From the NCBI GenBank assembly GCA_001969505.1, contig LSSK01001126.1:1-27338 (forward strand): a DNA stretch of 27,338 bases, in the 5' to 3' direction. The first letter of the stretch is position 1. Every line of letters begins with the position of its first letter. Below the pieces are notes generated by a model. It was not told the origin of the DNA. It saw nothing but the letters and a program-made list of their open reading frames with translations, and ran no database searches. A program made the position numbers and the translations under genes. Positions 1 through 9,411 of the stretch are shown here, in pieces. The stretch comes from Zancudomyces culisetae. Lineage: Eukaryota; Kickxellomycota; Harpellomycetes; Harpellales; Legeriomycetaceae.

Positions 1-800
1 ATAAAAAGTGGTTATATACTACCCAATACATAGCACATGTCAACATACGAGAATTAGTGTAAGAAGAGAGGGAAATGTCCAAAAATAATAATAAAAGAAA
101 AAAAGAAAAGTATTGCCGGGTTAACTACGAACTCTCGGAATTACGGGTAGCTCTTCCTTGGAGGGGGGGTATCTCCCTTGGAAATAGTACAATGTAATTT
201 ACACTGAAAAATGAAAATGAAAGCGAAGAGGAAATGTTGAAAAGTAGTAGGACCGAGATAAATGATGAATAACGAAAACACAAGTAAAAAGAATGAAGTG
301 AATATGGATGTGAGCCAAGTCTAATATCGTAACCAACTATGTTTACTGTTTAATATATTTGCCTTTGGTTTGAAACCTCTCCAAGCATCTAATGGCAATA
401 TACTACTTTCTTTTCCAAATGACATTGCACATAGTTGACATATTTTAATATTAAAGTAAAAATGAGGGGGAAAATACTCTGTATGTTTCACATGCATACT
501 TTCTCACGGGCGCTGGAAACAGGAATAAAAATAAAACATAGTAGCTGCAATAGGCGGCTCTTGTATGTTTTTTTTTCCAATATGAGAATGGGTGGATTTT
601 AGTAGCTAATAAAATGGAGTGAAAAATAATTGGTATTCATTCCTCAGGTTACCTAGAAACTCTCCAAAAAAAAAAGAGACAAGTAAAAATGTCCTGGTGA
701 GGAAATAAAAACTTTATGAAATGGGGGAAGGGGGGGATATACACACAATTATCTAAAACGAAAATCCCCAACAAACCTGGCAAACTAGAGGAAAAACAAA
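1..800. other. non-coding flank downstream of the USP36-type gene
   Basis: AT-rich sequence with stops in all frames and many A and T runs. I see no conserved exon, RNA gene or repeat here. It probably holds the 3' UTR and terminator of the leftward-transcribed deubiquitinase gene. Any neighbour to the left lies outside the window. Confidence 0.5.
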
Positions 801-2576
801 TTAACTACCCTTAATCTCCGAGGCAAGTTGGAATGGGTTCGAAGGTCTAACCATAGAACGCTTCTTCTTGGACTTGACTTTTTTGAGTTTTCCTCGATCA
901 TACTCTACGTCCCAGGAATCTGGAACTTTTTGGTTAGAACCTTCATTAAACAACTTCAATAAAATTTTATCGCGGTCAGATGCAGAGTTGGAGGAAACAT
1001 CCCAGTGGCCAGCATTCGAGATGGTTGGTGTTTTCCCAAGAGATACAGGGATAGAAATCGAAGAAGGAGAACTCTTCTTTTTCTTTTTGTTTTTGTTTTT
1101 GTTTTTATTCTTGTTCAGCTTACGTAACAGCTTCTTCTGTTTTTTAGTGAGGGGAGTAGTGGATTGGTTAGTCAGTACGGTAGATATATCTACAGGTGTG
1201 GATACAGAGTCTTCGAGGAGAGTAGCAGCTGGTGTATTGTTTACAAGGGTGGAAGTTGTAGCAGCTGGTTTACCTTCAGCAATATGTGCTGGAATGGGCT
1301 GTACAGGGGGTTGGGTTTTGGAAGGACCCATCTTTTCATAAAAAAGTAGGTATGCAGATTGACTCAATACAGTGTTGACACTAACAGGTCGAACCAACGA
1401 ATCATTCATTTCATACCACACACCAGATGGGGATTTCACGTAGCAAAAATAGTGACCGGATTTGCACGAGTGACCAGAGTGAACCAAGACAGCATACAGC
1501 GAGTAACTACAAGGATTTTTTTCGCTTTTTGAATCAGCTGCAACATATTTTTGTAAATCCAGAATCAAAGGAAATTCTATAAATTTGGCTATCTTGATGG
1601 ATGAAAAGGCACAGAACCGCTTAAGCTGTAGTGTCAGTACACTGGGTGTTTTGGATATAGTGAGTTGCTTTGTTGCATCTGTTAGCGTGCGACAGTGCGC
1701 ACATTTGTATTTATTCGCACCACTGAGTTTTTCGGGACGCGTAAAGGACCCAAAACATTTTGCCACTGATGATGCATGCTGGACATCCAACGAGATATCT
1801 AAACATGGATCCACTGTGTCTGATCGGTTTCCACATTTAAGACATGTGACACTACTCCTCAACCGGCCACCAAATACGCGGTGAATCATTGTTGTTTCGC
1901 TCGCCTTTCCGCGCTTGATACCCGCATTACTCTCTAAATTCTGCTGCATTGCATCAATCAGATACCTCAAAAATTCATGTGCGTCCTCCTGTCGTCCCAC
2001 ACGCATGTGCTTCGCTATTGACTTTAGCCGCCCCACTATGTGTGTTGGTGACATTGACTTCTCTCCCTTCTGTGTATTATAGCTTCTATTTATCTGTGCC
2101 TCCATTCGACAAACCATACAGTTATCTCCAAGCTTGCACCCTTTCGAATGGTGTTTTGTCAAAAGGTACTCCGCCAGGCTAGGCGTGTGTGTCAGACACT
2201 GTAGTACTGAGTTCAAGAAACATGTGTTTCCTAGATTGTTCAGACCCATTCCTACTGCTCTAATCTTTTTCCAACCATTTTCCACCTTATCTTTTGGGAA
2301 TACCTCATGTCCGTCAACTATTTCTTCGTCTGAGTCTACCTCTGCATCTTTTTCCAACCTTGTTTCAACCCTTTTCCGTTCTTTCACTATCAACTCGCTT
2401 TTATCACTTGTCACCACCTTGTACTTCTTTTTCAGCTGTTCCATTTTTCTATCTGGTATTCTTGCCTCATGGAATTCTATTCTCCGTTTTAGGGTTACCG
2501 CCTTCTTTCCCGCCTCCTTTTTGAAAAAGTCCTCTATGTACCTTTCTATTTCAGTTTCTTTTACTAGCTCTTCCAT
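801..2576 (-). CDS. USP36: USP36/Ubp10-type ubiquitin carboxyl-terminal hydrolase
   Basis: Cysteine protease that removes ubiquitin from proteins; the family acts mainly in the nucleolus. From the ATG at 2576 the protein has 591 residues. The USP fold opens with the Cys box GNTCFLNS (nucleophile C119). A QEDAHEFL box follows, then two zinc-binding CxxC pairs (C245/C248 and C292/C295), and the His box SGHYFCYV (H375). The third catalytic position is Asn (WYEMND, N391), as in USP36/USP42. A lysine/asparagine-rich tract (about 478-501) and the WDxEYDRGK-KK motif (from 555) match the basic C-terminal tail of USP36, a likely nucleolar signal. The frame stays open upstream of 2576 to about 2684 after a possible acceptor (CTGTAG) but contains no ATG, so an upstream exon is possible. 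Otherwise intronless. Confidence 0.9.
   Translation of the reverse strand: MEELVKETEIERYIEDFFKKEAGKKAVTLKRRIEFHEARIPDRKMEQLKKKYKVVTSDKSELIVKERKRVETRLEKDAEVDSDEEIVDGHEVFPKDKVENGWKKIRAVGMGLNNLGNTCFLNSVLQCLTHTPSLAEYLLTKHHSKGCKLGDNCMVCRMEAQINRSYNTQKGEKSMSPTHIVGRLKSIAKHMRVGRQEDAHEFLRYLIDAMQQNLESNAGIKRGKASETTMIHRVFGGRLRSSVTCLKCGNRSDTVDPCLDISLDVQHASSVAKCFGSFTRPEKLSGANKYKCAHCRTLTDATKQLTISKTPSVLTLQLKRFCAFSSIKIAKFIEFPLILDLQKYVAADSKSEKNPCSYSLYAVLVHSGHSCKSGHYFCYVKSPSGVWYEMNDSLVRPVSVNTVLSQSAYLLFYEKMGPSKTQPPVQPIPAHIAEGKPAATTSTLVNNTPAATLLEDSVSTPVDISTVLTNQSTTPLTKKQKKLLRKLNKNKNKNKNKKKKKSSPSSISIPVSLGKTPTISNAGHWDVSSNSASDRDKILLKLFNEGSNQKVPDSWDVEYDRGKLKKVKSKKKRSMVRPSNPFQLASEIKGS
1077..1120 (-). repeat. T-rich simple repeat coding the Lys/Asn tract of the USP36-type protein
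   Basis: Near-perfect iterations of a tttttg unit on the + strand, read on the - strand as alternating Lys and Asn codons followed by a poly-Lys run. This is a typical slippage-prone simple repeat inside a disordered basic tail and is likely to vary in length between strains. Confidence 0.7.
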
Positions 2577-2826
2577 TTTTTTTGTACCTTTAGTGTAACT
2601 CTTGTAGTATGTTTGGTATACTTTATGCTTCACTATGAGCTGATGCTGTTCTAAGATGCGTCTTACTAGTATTTTGTCTAGCTACAGCCCAAGGTATGCT
2701 TCTAAATAAATATTTGCGCTAGCAAAAGGTAAATAAACTAGTCAACAAAAAGCAAATGATTTAGCTTTTTTTTTTAGTGTACGCCTACTAGCTTCGTTAA
2801 GCATCACACGTTCTTTTTTTTCCCGC

Positions 2827-3011
2827 AAAAAAAAAATTTTTTTTTCTGATATATTCGATTTTCAGCCTGATTTTGTTGTTGGTAGAAACACACGTAAAAA
2901 AAAAAGCAAAAAAACTGAATTGCGTGGGTTTTTTATTCGAGATTTTTCTTCCAGTTTCAAACTCTATTAATTGGTAGTTCAGCTAGGCATCCAAAAAAAA
3001 ATTTTTTTTTA
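2827..3011. promoter_or_regulatory. pair of poly(dA:dT) palindromes upstream of the USP36-type gene
   Basis: Two A(9-10)T(9-10) palindromic tracts at about 2827-2845 and 2993-3011, with another A10 run between them near 2897. Long poly(dA:dT) tracts are known to exclude nucleosomes in fungal promoters. They lie 250-430 bp upstream of the predicted start at 2576, which fits a promoter role, but this is inferred from position and composition only. Confidence 0.35.
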
Positions 3012-4525
3012 GATGGAGCAAGTTGATTTGCAATAATCCACTCACTTCTCAAACCTCGATGTGGCTTACTTATTACGGGATTCTCTAAAGAGAGTCTAGT
3101 GTTATATTAGCTTTACGAGTAAGTCTGGGACATCCAAAAGCACTGATGAATCTTGCTCTCAATAAGCTGCTACTGATAAGTATCATAATAAATTTTACTT
3201 TTAGTACTTGCAGGGAGCCCCAAAAGGAAATTGCAAAAAAAAGACTGCAGTATATTTATGGTACTCATTCGCAGTTCAGCATTATACATATCTAAAACAA
3301 CTGGAAGTTGCACTATGTATCAGCCTTTAGCTTGTTTATATCAACAAAAATAATACAATAGTGTACATCATCACGTGTCACATAGACAGACACACCCAAA
3401 AGGAGCGTGATATGAACATAAGATTGTTATCAGAATTTTCAGTTTCGCGAGAGGGTGGGCGGAGAAGGAGAGAGAGAGATATTAATTGGCAAGAGCGCTT
3501 TTATTTGTCTATAATAATGCCCCGTGATTTGTATAGAGTTGGTTTTAAAGTTCACAAGATAACCTTCTAGCTCTAGCAAAGTGTGAAAAAACGCACTAGA
3601 TGAGTTGGGGGTGGGACTCAGCTTTGTGCGCCGTTTCTAGCAATTATACACAACCCACTTCTTCCTGTTACTCGACGTCCTTTTACATAAATAGACTCTA
3701 CGAGAATCTTCAGGCAACCTACTCCATAAATATAACTAAGGCTTGATGTAAAAACCAGCAAATAGGGGGTTTAAATAAAAAACAGATATTAGTAAAAATT
3801 AGATGTGCTGGAACATATGCTTAACCAAACTGGATTGGATGCGGAATCGAAGGATGGTGTGTGTGTGGGGGGAGCGGGAGTGGAGGTGGTGCTGAAAAAA
3901 TGAGGGTTAGGACCTATCGATGTCTAAGCTATTTATCTCTCGTGTATGAAATCTGAATATCCTGTATTTGTGATATCTGCCTCCATACTCACCACATTGT
4001 AGTTCCCTCGACCCGCTTTAACCGGATTTTTTATTCTTTTATCCAAATGAACAACTTTTATTCTATTTCAATTTTCATTTATGCTCAATTTCTGCAAAAA
4101 ACAAATGAGTGTTTACAAATCCCCTTATTTTACTCGTGATGAGGGATGCATGGATTATATTTTCTCCTAGGTCATTTACCACATTTGGTCAGCTGCATTC
4201 AGAAAACAATACGCTAAATAAAAAATCTGCGGCATAAAAAAAAAAGCTTCATCTAAAAGAGCACATCCAAATTGTATATTTTTAATTAATGTGTATGATG
4301 GATATACAACTTAAAATAAACAAAACCAATGTTTAAAGCAGAAAAACATCAACTATCACAATAAAACAGCAATTCTGCAGATAAATTAATCATAATTCAT
4401 TAGCTAAATCAAACCAAACCGAACTACCTATACATTGCAAGAGAATAAATAAAGCTCAAAACTCGACAATCATAAAGGCCTATGAAATATTTAACGATTG
4501 GTACACAATAAAACAGAGAACAAGA

Positions 4526-4533
4526 TATAAATA
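4526..4533 (+). promoter_or_regulatory. TATA-like box of the HOOK gene
   Basis: TATAAATA lies 39 bp before the predicted HOOK start codon. This is the only good TATA match close to that start. The leader would be very short if it is used. Confidence 0.3.
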
Positions 4534-4571
4534 AACGCAACAAGCACTAAAACAGAAGGTGTATTGGGAAT

Positions 4572-7138
4572 ATGGATACTTCTACGAGCGGATTTATCTC
4601 ATGGGTAAGCTTTATTTGTTGATTTCACTAGTGGGTATAGCATTGATTGCCAGTATCGTAAATACAAGCAAATTTATTTAAACGAAAATAGATAGGTACA
4701 TTTGACACTTTGTCCACAAAAGTTGAGAGTTTGGCGGATTTGACAGACGGTGTAATTCTATTTGAAATATGTGCAGACATGTAAGATATAAAACATTTTA
4801 CTCTACCCGGGTTCAACAATGTAAAAAATGGCGAATTGGGATTTTTTCCAAGTTAATAACATTTGTTGTGTGTTTGGAAATTAAAAATAGTGATCCACAA
4901 TGGTTTCGAATTATTCGTACAGCTGAGGTTGGAGAGAGTTGGGTATTTAAATTTAACAATTTGAAAAAGCTTTATCGATTGATACTAGGGTACAGTGAAG
5001 AGGTATTGGGCTTCAAGACGAAAAAACTACATAAGCCCATGTTGGATTTGATTGCAAAAGAGGATGAACTAAGCGAACTGATAAAAGTGTGTAAACTAGT
5101 GCTAACGATTGCAGTAAACTGTGAAAAAAGAAATGAATATATTGGAAGAATAATGGAATTGGAAGAATCGACTCAGCGAGAATTAATGGTCGCAATAGAG
5201 GAGACCATGCGGCAACTGGAAAGTACGGGGGATGAAGATATGGAAGGGGTTGAGAATATTGAAGATATAGAGGAAGAGGGAGAGTTTGAAAGCCAAATTG
5301 GGGAGCTACAGGAAAAGCTAAATGCCACACTTCGAGAATTGCAAGTGCAAAAAGAGAGGTGCGATGAAGAAAAAACAGCAAAAGAAGAGGCACTGAGGCA
5401 GTTGGAAAATGTAAATCAAGAAAGAGCAGAGCTTGCCAAGGCAAGAAGTGGTGGTAGTACAGATGCGTTGCTGAGAGCAGAGGTGGAGACACTGAGAAAA
5501 GATGTTGAGCGATTGGAAACACAGATGGAGCAGCAACACGCACAGCTGGAGAATGCACTTCTCAGTGTGAAGGAGAAGAACCTGCAATTATCAAAATATC
5601 ATGGTGACAAAGCCGAACTGGAAAGACTGCGTGACAGAGAGCAGGAGTACAAACATTTGGCAGACAAGTTAGCCAAGACAGAAAATGTTGTGGATAAATA
5701 CCGTGTTAAGATCGAGGAAAGTAGCGAATGGAGGAAAAAGGCATACCAGCTGGAGCAGCAACTTAAACAAGAGGTGGAAAATAGACGCCAGCTCGAAACC
5801 GACTACGTCAAAATGCTGAAGCATAGCGATCGCAAGAAGGGGCAGCAAAATGACACATTCAGCAAGCTGGAATCACAGCTAAATCTTTCTGATACAGAGA
5901 CTCAGGAATATGTTACGAAGATAGCCGAGCTTCAGGATGAGAAGATCGACTTGGTAGACTCCTTAAATAAAGCGCAGGAATATTCTCGGGAGCTTGAAGA
6001 CCGCATAAAATACCTAGAGCTGGATGGACCTGCGTCAGTACAAATGTCTCTTTCAGATGAGTTTGGTGAAAACCCCATTCAAATGAAGGCCGAACTCGAT
6101 AGCCTACGAAAAGAAGTGGAGGAGCTCACCAAAGAGCTTGAAACAGCCACCGAACGGTCCACGACCAATAATAGCAATCTTTCGACACAATTGGCTGAAA
6201 AGGAAAAGGAGCTGGATGCGTTAAATGAAGCGTACATGGCCTCCAAAAACGAGTCCATTAGATCAACATCGCAGGTTGAGGCAATATCTGCAGAACTGAA
6301 CAAGACTACTCAACAGCTTCAGATGGTTCAGTTAGAGCTGGAAAAGACCAAATCCGAGCTTGGTGCGATCGATCAGGATAAGGTTCAAGCGCTTAAGACT
6401 ATGAAGGCGTCTGCCGAAAAGGAAATTGAGGGATATAGGAATGAGATAAAGAGCCTGGAATCCAGATACAGCGTCAAGGAACTAGAATGTAAACAGAAGG
6501 CTGAGCAGTTGGAAGCTCTGCTGCTTGAGAAGAATGTATTGGACGATGAACTAAGAAAACTCACAAACTACAAACAAAGTGCGTCCAAGGAAGTGGCACT
6601 TTCCGAAGAACAAAAGGCACAGATTTCAGAACTCACCGAGAAGTTGAATGAAACACGGCGCGAGTTACATAATGCCCAAGTGGGGTTGAAGAAGGCCAAA
6701 GAAGTAATAAAAGCCAACCGGGAGGAATTCGAACGGCTAAAACTGTCCACCAGTGGTGGAAGTGGTAACGCAGCTGGAGGAAGCGGGAGCTATGTAGAGT
6801 TGGAGACAATGTTCAAGAGCCAGATTGAGAGCAAACAGCGGCAAATCGATCAACTCCACGAAATGCTGACTGACTCTCAGCAGCAAAAAGATTATGAAAA
6901 CCGGCTGATAAGCAGCGCTTGGTTCTACATTCAGCGTAAAATCGAACAGAAAAGTGGATTTGGACATTCGAGCGATCTTAACTTGACGACTGCTGGGTTC
7001 AATAATTCTAGTCTCAGTCATGGTGGTGGTAGTAGTACCAGGTTGTCAAGAAACGCAACTGGTGGCGGCGGAAGTAGTGGGACTAGCTGGTTGGAAACAC
7101 AGCGAAGTTATCTAGATCCAATGATGTACAAGAGGTAG
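4572..7138 (+). CDS. hook: HOOK-family dynein adaptor protein
   Basis: Links dynein (through the FTS-Hook-FHIP complex) to early endosomes and other cargo on microtubules. Exons are 4572-4604, 4692-4780 and 4891-7138, with introns GTAAGC...TAG (87 nt) and GTAAGA...TAG (110 nt); the frames join exactly and give 789 residues. The N-terminal HOOK domain (about 1-150) reads FISW, LTDGVILFEI, IDPQWF, ILGYSEEVLG and TIAVNCEKRNEYI, all family landmarks. A long heptad-rich coiled coil (about 165-665) follows. Near the end is YENRLISSAWF (SAWF 716-719), matching the conserved Hook C-terminal segment, then a Gly/Ser-rich tail. An ATG at 4769 gives an equally long frame by chance but reads through the second intron and loses the HOOK domain, so it is not the start. 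Length is close to human HOOK proteins. Confidence 0.93.
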
Positions 7139-7496
7139 TTATATACATACATATAGTTTTTTTTTTATTGTTCGTTTATTGATCTTTTACATTTCGACTA
7201 TTATATAAAGCATGTTTAAGAGTTTTCAAAAACAAATGTTTCTATCTGGTCATTTTTAGCCTGGAATCAAATCAAATCAAATCAATATTTCTCAATTTCC
7301 ATTATTGTTATTAACACTTTTTTTTTTTTGCATGGAGAGATAATTTCATATCAAGAGACGAAAATACGTAGATAGAGAAAAAAATATATGAAAACACAAG
7401 TGAAACGAAAGTATAAACCCACCCTTTTGCGAGAATTCTGCATTTTGCTACAAATCGACTCTAGATCAATCAAATGCATTCTAAAGCATAGAAATA
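7139..7496. other. intergenic spacer between HOOK and MetRS genes
   Basis: Holds the HOOK 3' end and the MetRS promoter. A short tandem of the 5-mer atcaa (four copies, 7266-7284) and T and A runs are visible; no exon is seen. A TATAAA-like stretch lies near 7411-7416. Confidence 0.45.
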
Positions 7497-9347
7497 ATGA
7501 GGAACTTGAGTAGAATCTTAGTACTAGCAACGACGAGAAGCAGGGCAGTATGTATTAGACGATATATACAAAGCACGACAACCCCAGCTCTTGGCGAAAA
7601 AAAGACAATCACACCAAAACTCGTTAATGAAGACACCAAGCAAGTGTATATTTCCACACCGATTTACTATGTAAATGGAGCTCCGCATATTGGTCATTTA
7701 TATACGGGTATAATGGCAGATGTCACCAGTCGGTTTTACAGGTCCCAGGGCTACGATGTAGAATTCGCAACGGGAACCGATGAACATGGGTTCAAGGTTC
7801 AACAACAGGCACTCAAAGATATTCAGTCCGATAAAGCACTGGCGACTACCACAGATCCAGCTGGCGAAGGGATGGCTGACAGCAACAAGATCTTGGCATT
7901 CTGTGATTTACACAGCAACCAGTTCAAGAAGTTGTGTCAAGTCGCTAATATCCAATACACCAAATTCAACAGAACTACCAGTAAAGATCATTTTGCCAAA
8001 GTCCAGAAATTTTGGAACTTGATTAAAGAGAATGGATTTATCTATATGGGAAAACATTCTGGCTTTTATTCAGTAACCGACGAATGTTTTTATACGGAAA
8101 CCGATGAGAAACACATTACCAAAATAGATTCAACAGATCAGAACGAACACCAGCAGTATATTTACACCTGCCCAAACACAAAGACAGCTTCCAAGGTAGA
8201 GTTCTTTTCAGAGGAAAATTACAAATTCAAGCTTGGTTTGTTCAAAAACAAAATCAAGGAATATCTATTTTTCAAAAACAATAATGTACTAGTACCTCCA
8301 AGCAGGAGCAACATGCTGTCCTCATTCCTTTTCAAAAATATTCAAAATATCCCCACGGACCAGCATCAAGTAGACGATCTATCGGTTAGCAGGCCTAGCA
8401 GCAGGGTTGGCTGGGGAATTCCAGTTCCGGGTGATGCTTCCCAAACCGTTTACGTGTGGCTAGACGCACTAGCGAACTACTTAGCTCCGGCTCACGGCAA
8501 GGATAGTGGAAATATCGATAGAATACCAGACATTCAGCTTATGGGAAAAGAGATTATCAAATTCCACTCAATCTACTGGCCTGCTTTTCTCATGGCTGCG
8601 TCTGATAAGTACAAGCTGCCACAGAAAATAGTAGTCCACGGCCACTTCACAAACAACGGCACCAAAATGTCTAAATCCTTGGGAAATGTGGTTGACCCCT
8701 TCAGCCAGATCGAAAAATACGGCTCTGATGCCCTTCGCTATTATCTAGTAAAATGCGGCAGTTTCGGGTCAGATAACGACTACCTCGAATCCAACATTCC
8801 CCTGTTTTACAACAAAGACCTGGCCGACCATCTTGGAAATTTACTATCCCGCTCGACCTCATCTAAACTCGCCGTCGATTATTCCTCGTTGCCACTTATC
8901 AACAACGAATGCGTAAACAATGGTGCTACACCCGCCGATTCACGCGATTCCGCCATACACACCAGTCTTCTTTCTCTTCCAAATCGTGTATCCTCATGTT
9001 ATGCAGACTTTGACTTTGCCCTAGCTGCAAAGACTGTGCTCGAACACTTGGCCATAACCAATAAATACTTTTCTGACAACAAGCCTTGGATCCTTACCCG
9101 CTCCGACCCTACTCGTTTAAACACTGTTATATTTTACTGTCTCGAGTCCATTCGTATCTGCAGCATTCTTTTGTATCCAATAATCCCGAACAAATCTACC
9201 GAGATCCTAGATATTTACTACAACCATACCAAACCTGCCGACTATTATTTCTGGTCTGGCTCTGCCTTAGGATCCTTCTTTACTAGTGCTGACTCTATTA
9301 ATCGTTTCAAACTTGGTAAAATCCCAATCCTTTTCAACAAACTTTAA
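7497..9347 (+). CDS. MSM1: mitochondrial methionyl-tRNA synthetase
   Basis: Class I aminoacyl-tRNA synthetase charging mitochondrial tRNA-Met with methionine. Intronless, 616 residues, slightly longer than yeast Msm1. Residues 1-30 are rich in Arg, Ser and Thr with no acidic residue, typical of a mitochondrial presequence. The Rossmann fold opens with ISTPIYYVNGAPHIGH (HIGH at 64-67) and GTDEHG. The core holds GWGIPVPGD and VYVWLDAL. The signature KMSKSLGN (KMSKS 390-394) follows HGHFTNNGT, and the helical anticodon-binding domain fills the rest. There is no zinc-knuckle or C-terminal tRNA-binding extension, as expected for the organellar form. The gene converges on the bromodomain gene; only 64 bp separate the two stop codons, and the last codons may be antisense to a 3' exon of that neighbour. 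Confidence 0.95.
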   Translation: MRNLSRILVLATTRSRAVCIRRYIQSTTTPALGEKKTITPKLVNEDTKQVYISTPIYYVNGAPHIGHLYTGIMADVTSRFYRSQGYDVEFATGTDEHGFKVQQQALKDIQSDKALATTTDPAGEGMADSNKILAFCDLHSNQFKKLCQVANIQYTKFNRTTSKDHFAKVQKFWNLIKENGFIYMGKHSGFYSVTDECFYTETDEKHITKIDSTDQNEHQQYIYTCPNTKTASKVEFFSEENYKFKLGLFKNKIKEYLFFKNNNVLVPPSRSNMLSSFLFKNIQNIPTDQHQVDDLSVSRPSSRVGWGIPVPGDASQTVYVWLDALANYLAPAHGKDSGNIDRIPDIQLMGKEIIKFHSIYWPAFLMAASDKYKLPQKIVVHGHFTNNGTKMSKSLGNVVDPFSQIEKYGSDALRYYLVKCGSFGSDNDYLESNIPLFYNKDLADHLGNLLSRSTSSKLAVDYSSLPLINNECVNNGATPADSRDSAIHTSLLSLPNRVSSCYADFDFALAAKTVLEHLAITNKYFSDNKPWILTRSDPTRLNTVIFYCLESIRICSILLYPIIPNKSTEILDIYYNHTKPADYYFWSGSALGSFFTSADSINRFKLGKIPILFNKL

Positions 9348-9411
9348 CCCCGCCTTTTTGTTTTTTTTAAGTTTAATAATATTAATAATATTAATAATAA
9401 TACTTTGCTCA

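Larger units (their letters stand above)
2577..4571. other. intergenic spacer between divergent USP36-type and HOOK genes
   Basis: About 2 kb with no supported exon. It contains several long A or T runs near the deubiquitinase start (about 2765-3011), a purine-rich patch (3450-3480) and many stops. The spacer should carry both divergent promoters. No tRNA B-box, snRNA or 5S-like sequence was recognised by eye. Confidence 0.5.

Noticed and set aside
3361-3570. + strand 69-codon frame in the USP36-HOOK spacer
   Set aside because: Charged, low-complexity and without motif or splice context.
4769-4890. ATG at 4769 as the HOOK start
   Set aside because: This frame reads through an intron with a GTAAGA donor and TAG acceptor. 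Splicing restores the conserved HOOK domain, while the read-through text has no similarity to the family.
5013-5587. - strand frames of up to 181 codons inside the HOOK gene
   Set aside because: Antisense to coiled-coil codons; Leu/Pro/His-rich shadow without any domain.
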